NCBI GenBank assembly: GCA_964657325.1 | Contig: CAZZVE010000227.1 | Span: 1 to 7,871 of the forward strand | Source of the DNA: JBBQVS01 sp964657325 | GTDB lineage: Bacteria > Chloroflexota > Ktedonobacteria > Ktedonobacterales > Ktedonobacteraceae | Direction of reading: 5' to 3' | DNA: 7,871 nt | Part shown: positions 6,167 to 7,871 of the stretch, in pieces | How the letters are laid out: each line of letters starts with the position of its first letter | Numbering within the stretch: position 1 is the stretch's first letter | Program-made: the position numbers and the translations under genes | Notes under the pieces: model-generated | Told to the model about the DNA's origin: nothing | What the model saw: the letters and a program-made list of their open reading frames with translations, nothing else | Databases searched by the model: none

Positions 6167-6661
6167 TTATTCTTCACGTTGTAAAGCAGCGCGTCTTAGT
6201 CCGTGACGCTCCAATCTAGTTTGAAGCGAGGTACGCATCTGCTCTAAAGCAGTAAGCTTTTCTTCAATAAGGGCAAGCTGCCCGCGAATTAATGCATCGG
6301 CGCGGTCGAGTTGCGCTATCTTCGCGGATGCCTCTGTTTCTTGTAGATATGCAACCTTAATGGAGTCGCGCTCTTCTTCTGCATGCATAAGTTCGCGGAT
6401 ATCTGTAAGCGAAAAGCCTAAAAGATCACGCAACTCTTTAATCCGTTCCAAGCGTTGTACATCCTCTTCACTGTAACGTCGGTAGTTGCCCTCTGTACGA
6501 CCCATTGGTGAAAGAAGTCCAACCTCTTCATAGTAGCGTAGAGTGCGCTTTGTCATGTTTGTGCGTGTTGCCACTTGTTCAATGGTATAGAGTAACCGTT
6601 CTTGTTGTGTATGTTGCTCATCCTGAGGAGTAAGCGATGAATAATTATCTGTGGTGAACAT
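6167..6661 (-). CDS. MerR family transcriptional regulator
   Basis: A 164-residue DNA-binding regulator. Residues 25-91 are the MerR winged helix-turn-helix: YTIEQVATRTNMTKRTLRYYEEVGLL, then NYRRYSEEDVQRL and a LGFSLTDIREL helix. Residues 93-150 form a long amphipathic coiled coil (Glu/Leu/Ala-rich) for the antiparallel dimer. There is no separate ligand domain and no cysteine at all, so a metal- or thiol-based sensor like MerR, CueR or SoxR is unlikely; a small drug-type ligand fits better. A 24-residue polar extension precedes the HTH. The start is supported by GAGGG (6668-6672), 6 nt before the ATG. It is the first gene of the merR-MFS-lplA-like(-PIG-L) series and probably controls its own promoter at 6714-6743, which carries a palindrome overlapping and just downstream of the -35. 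Confidence 0.93.
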   Translation of the reverse strand: MFTTDNYSSLTPQDEQHTQQERLLYTIEQVATRTNMTKRTLRYYEEVGLLSPMGRTEGNYRRYSEEDVQRLERIKELRDLLGFSLTDIRELMHAEEERDSIKVAYLQETEASAKIAQLDRADALIRGQLALIEEKLTALEQMRTSLQTRLERHGLRRAALQREE

Positions 6662-6713
6662 GTGTTTCCCTCGTTGTTGTATGCAATTTCTCTTAGAAAA
6701 AACGTACCTAGTA

Positions 6714-6743
6714 AGTATATCACAAGCTTAACGTTAACGTCAA
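6714..6743 (-). promoter_or_regulatory. Promoter of the merR operon
   Basis: Minus strand: TTGACG (-35, 6738-6743) and TATACT (-10, 6714-6719) with an 18-nt spacer. Transcription should start near 6707, giving a leader of about 46 nt before the ATG at 6661. Both hexamers are close to consensus. Classical MerR-activated promoters have a 19-20 nt spacer, so at 18 nt this one may be mainly repressed or only weakly dependent on DNA distortion. Confidence 0.65.
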
Positions 6744-6745
6744 AG
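6726..6745. promoter_or_regulatory. Candidate MerR operator dyad
   Basis: A 20-bp imperfect dyad centred on the perfect 10-bp palindrome ACGTTAACGT (6731-6740); 14 of the 20 positions are symmetric. It overlaps the -35 and the upstream half of the spacer, the usual place for a MerR-family dimer to bind. On the plus strand the same palindrome contributes TTAACG (6734-6739), a possible -35 for a divergent promoter with TATAAG at 6756-6761. Confidence 0.5.
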
Positions 6746-6779
6746 TCAGCCATGATATAAGACATAGAGTGAGAGACTC

Positions 6780-6902
6780 ATGGAAAAGAGGAAAACCTGG
6801 GAAAGGTTAGGACGACTTTTTGGAAATTCGTCTGAACGAAGCGTTAATTATAGTGTACTTGATTTCATTGAATGCAAAATCATAACGTACTGGGTGTGGT
6901 AG
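6780..6902 (+). CDS. Doubtful 40-aa ORF divergent from merR
   Basis: ATG at 6780 opens 40 codons beginning MEKRKTWERLGRLFGNSSER and ending ITYWVW. The first 20 residues are basic and could form an amphipathic helix; the rest is mixed with an aromatic end. I do not recognise it. In favour are a possible divergent promoter (TTAACG-16 nt-TATAAG, 6734-6761) and a weak purine-rich GTGAGAG before the ATG. Against it are the short length, the lack of a clear SD site and the absence of homology that I can recall. It could be a truncated gene remnant next to the inverted repeat. Confidence 0.22.
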   Translation: MEKRKTWERLGRLFGNSSERSVNYSVLDFIECKIITYWVW

Positions 6903-6969
6903 CCACTACCTCGTTCGTATTCTTCTGACCATTGACTCTAAACAACTTGTGAGACGACCTGGTAAGCTG

Positions 6970-7076
6970 CATGACAGGAGCAGAGCACCTGTCACTACTA
7001 TACTCCCTCACGGCGTGGCAAAGCCGCGCACGTGTCCATGTATGGTAGTGACAGGTGGTGCTCTGCTCCTGTCATG
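6970..7076. repeat. 107-bp long inverted repeat (MITE/REP-like element)
   Basis: The arms 6970-7003 (34 nt) and 7040-7076 (37 nt) are reverse complements except for one 3-nt insertion in the right arm and one substitution. The central 36 nt holds a small GGC-AAA-GCC hairpin. Each arm contains its own nested dyad TGACAGG...CCTGTCA (6972-6978/6988-6994 and 7049-7055/7068-7074), so the heptamer appears four times. The outer ends read CATGAC and GTCATG. No U tract follows on either strand and no transposase is present. This is more like a non-autonomous element or a repeated extragenic palindrome than a terminator. Confidence 0.75.
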
Positions 7077-7172
7077 TCCCTGACCCACATTGTAAGCTCG
7101 TTCGTGAGTTAGTTGGAATCAATGTCTCCTGACCAGTGCAGTATCACCACCCAGCGCGAAGAACTAGTTCCC

Positions 7173-7871
7173 CTACGCGGTGGGACGAACAATAATCTCG
7201 CTCACATCAATATCGGCTGGCTGCTCGATTGCGAACACAATAGCGCGGGCGATTGCATCAGGCGACATTCCAGACTTGTCCCGTCTCTCTTCGAGTTGGG
7301 CTTTCACCGTCGGATTTGTCATGGTTTCCGCGAAGTTCGTCCGCGTCATGCCAGGAGAAATAATCGTCACGCGCAGTTTATCGCCTGCCTCCTGGCGCAA
7401 GCCCTCGGAGATAGCACGCACGGCGACCTTCGTGCCAGCATAGACCGACATGGATGGTACGATGAGAAACGCTGCTGTGGAAGCGATGTTGACGAAGTGT
7501 CCAAAACCCTGAGTGCGGAAGACAGGCAATGCTGCCGCGATGCCATACAGAACGCCTTTCAGGTTAACGTCGATCATCTCCTCCCACTCCTCGACGTGCA
7601 GGTCGTCGAGGGGGGAAATCGGCATAACGCCAGCATTGTTAATGAGAACGTCAAGCTTACCGTATTGTTCGCAGGCCAACCGAACGAGGTTAGAGAGGTC
7701 GTCGCGACGTCTTACGTCTGTAGGTGCATAAGCTACTTCACCGCCCGCATCACGGATGCGGGTCGCTAGAGCCTTAAGGCGATCCGGTCGGCGTGCTCCA
7801 AGTACGACTTTCGCATCGCGCTCAGCGAGCAGAAGCGCAGTCGCCTCGCCAATTCCGCTGCTTGCGCCCGT
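7173..7871 (-). CDS. SDR family NAD(P)-dependent oxidoreductase, partial (5' end outside window)
   Basis: 232 residues are visible; only roughly the first 8-15 are missing, for a total of about 245, the normal size of a classical short-chain dehydrogenase. The window opens with the dinucleotide-binding motif TGASSGIG (1-8). GARRPDRL (25-32) has Arg27/Arg28 after the second strand, suggesting NADP(H). Then come the structural motif NNAG (78-81), Asn103 in DVNLKG, the catalytic Ser131 (NIAST), Tyr144 and Lys148 (YAGTK), and the ISPGMTRTNF loop (171-180). The full Asn-Ser-Tyr-Lys tetrad is present, so it should be active in the cytoplasm; the substrate is unknown (YdfG-like alcohols or carbonyls are a reasonable guess). 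An apparent shorter start at the TTG of 7679 is internal, since the Rossmann motif lies upstream in the same frame. Its codons are visibly richer in G/C at third positions than the rest of the window, which hints at separate ancestry. Confidence 0.93.
   Translation of the reverse strand, partial: TGASSGIGEATALLLAERDAKVVLGARRPDRLKALATRIRDAGGEVAYAPTDVRRRDDLSNLVRLACEQYGKLDVLINNAGVMPISPLDDLHVEEWEEMIDVNLKGVLYGIAAALPVFRTQGFGHFVNIASTAAFLIVPSMSVYAGTKVAVRAISEGLRQEAGDKLRVTIISPGMTRTNFAETMTNPTVKAQLEERRDKSGMSPDAIARAIVFAIEQPADIDVSEIIVRPTA

Larger units (their letters stand above)
6662..7172. other. 511-nt intergenic region between merR and the SDR gene
   Basis: It contains the merR promoter and operator dyad (6714-6745), a doubtful 40-codon ORF (6780-6902) and a 107-bp inverted repeat (6970-7076). 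Two short direct repeats flank the inverted repeat: CTCGTTCGT at 6910-6918 and 7097-7105, and GTAAGCT at 6962-6968 and 7092-7098. A small GGTAG-CCA-CTACC dyad lies at 6898-6910. I see nothing recognisable in 7106-7172. Confidence 0.6.

Noticed and set aside
6970..7076. Inverted repeat as an intrinsic terminator of the SDR gene
   Set aside because: It lies about 100 nt past the stop codon and has no U tract on the minus strand; the loop and nested dyads fit a repeat element better.
7113..7769. 218-codon plus-strand ORF opposite the SDR gene
   Set aside because: It is antisense to a gene with a complete SDR motif set, and its translation is rich in His, Arg and Cys without a recognisable domain; a shadow of GC-rich coding sequence.
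1..7871. tRNA, rRNA, CRISPR array, riboswitch or transposase gene
   Set aside because: No cloverleaf, regular repeat-spacer pattern, recognisable aptamer core or transposase motif was seen on either strand.

Overview
The window is a stretch of bacterial chromosome with moderate, slightly AT-leaning composition. It has Gram-positive-style ribosome binding sites and consensus-like sigma-A promoters. The gene types are a C39-like membrane peptidase, a PIG-L deacetylase, a LplA/LipM-fold ligase, an MFS_3 exporter with a MerR regulator, and an SDR. From memory, this mix fits a Chloroflexota lineage such as Ktedonobacteria, but nothing in the window (no rRNA or other marker gene) fixes the taxonomy.

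Left part (1-2051). A minus-strand unit holds a 92-residue acidic protein of unknown function, followed by a gene for an asparagine-synthetase-fold protein that runs off the left edge. That protein has lost the N-terminal nucleophile cysteine, part of the glutaminase domain, and the key residues of both ATP/aspartate motifs. It therefore looks like a pseudoenzyme or a protein with a changed function. A 13-bp sequence containing the palindrome ATGTATACAT occurs at the start of the small protein and again just ahead of the asparagine-synthetase-like gene. In the second place it opens a 9-codon ORF in frame with the main gene.

Middle (1915-3090). A strong extended -10 promoter drives a plus-strand gene for a two-pass membrane protein with an extracytoplasmic C39-like cysteine-peptidase domain. 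A 17-bp stem serves as a terminator shared with the convergent gene that follows.

Right-centre (3090-6743). Four minus-strand genes are closely spaced in transcription order: MerR regulator, MFS exporter, LplA/LipM-like acyltransferase (TTG start, overlapping the exporter gene by 68 nt) and PIG-L deacetylase. A -35/-10 pair with an 18-nt spacer and a palindromic operator candidate lies before merR. The likely logic is a ligand-sensing MerR protein controlling an efflux pump, with two enzymes downstream whose link to efflux is unknown.

Right end (6662-7871). A 511-nt intergenic region contains the merR promoter, a doubtful 40-codon plus-strand ORF and a 107-bp near-perfect inverted repeat. 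Beyond it lies the 3' part of an SDR oxidoreductase gene whose GC-richer codon use differs visibly from its neighbours. No tRNA, rRNA, CRISPR array or intact transposase gene was seen.
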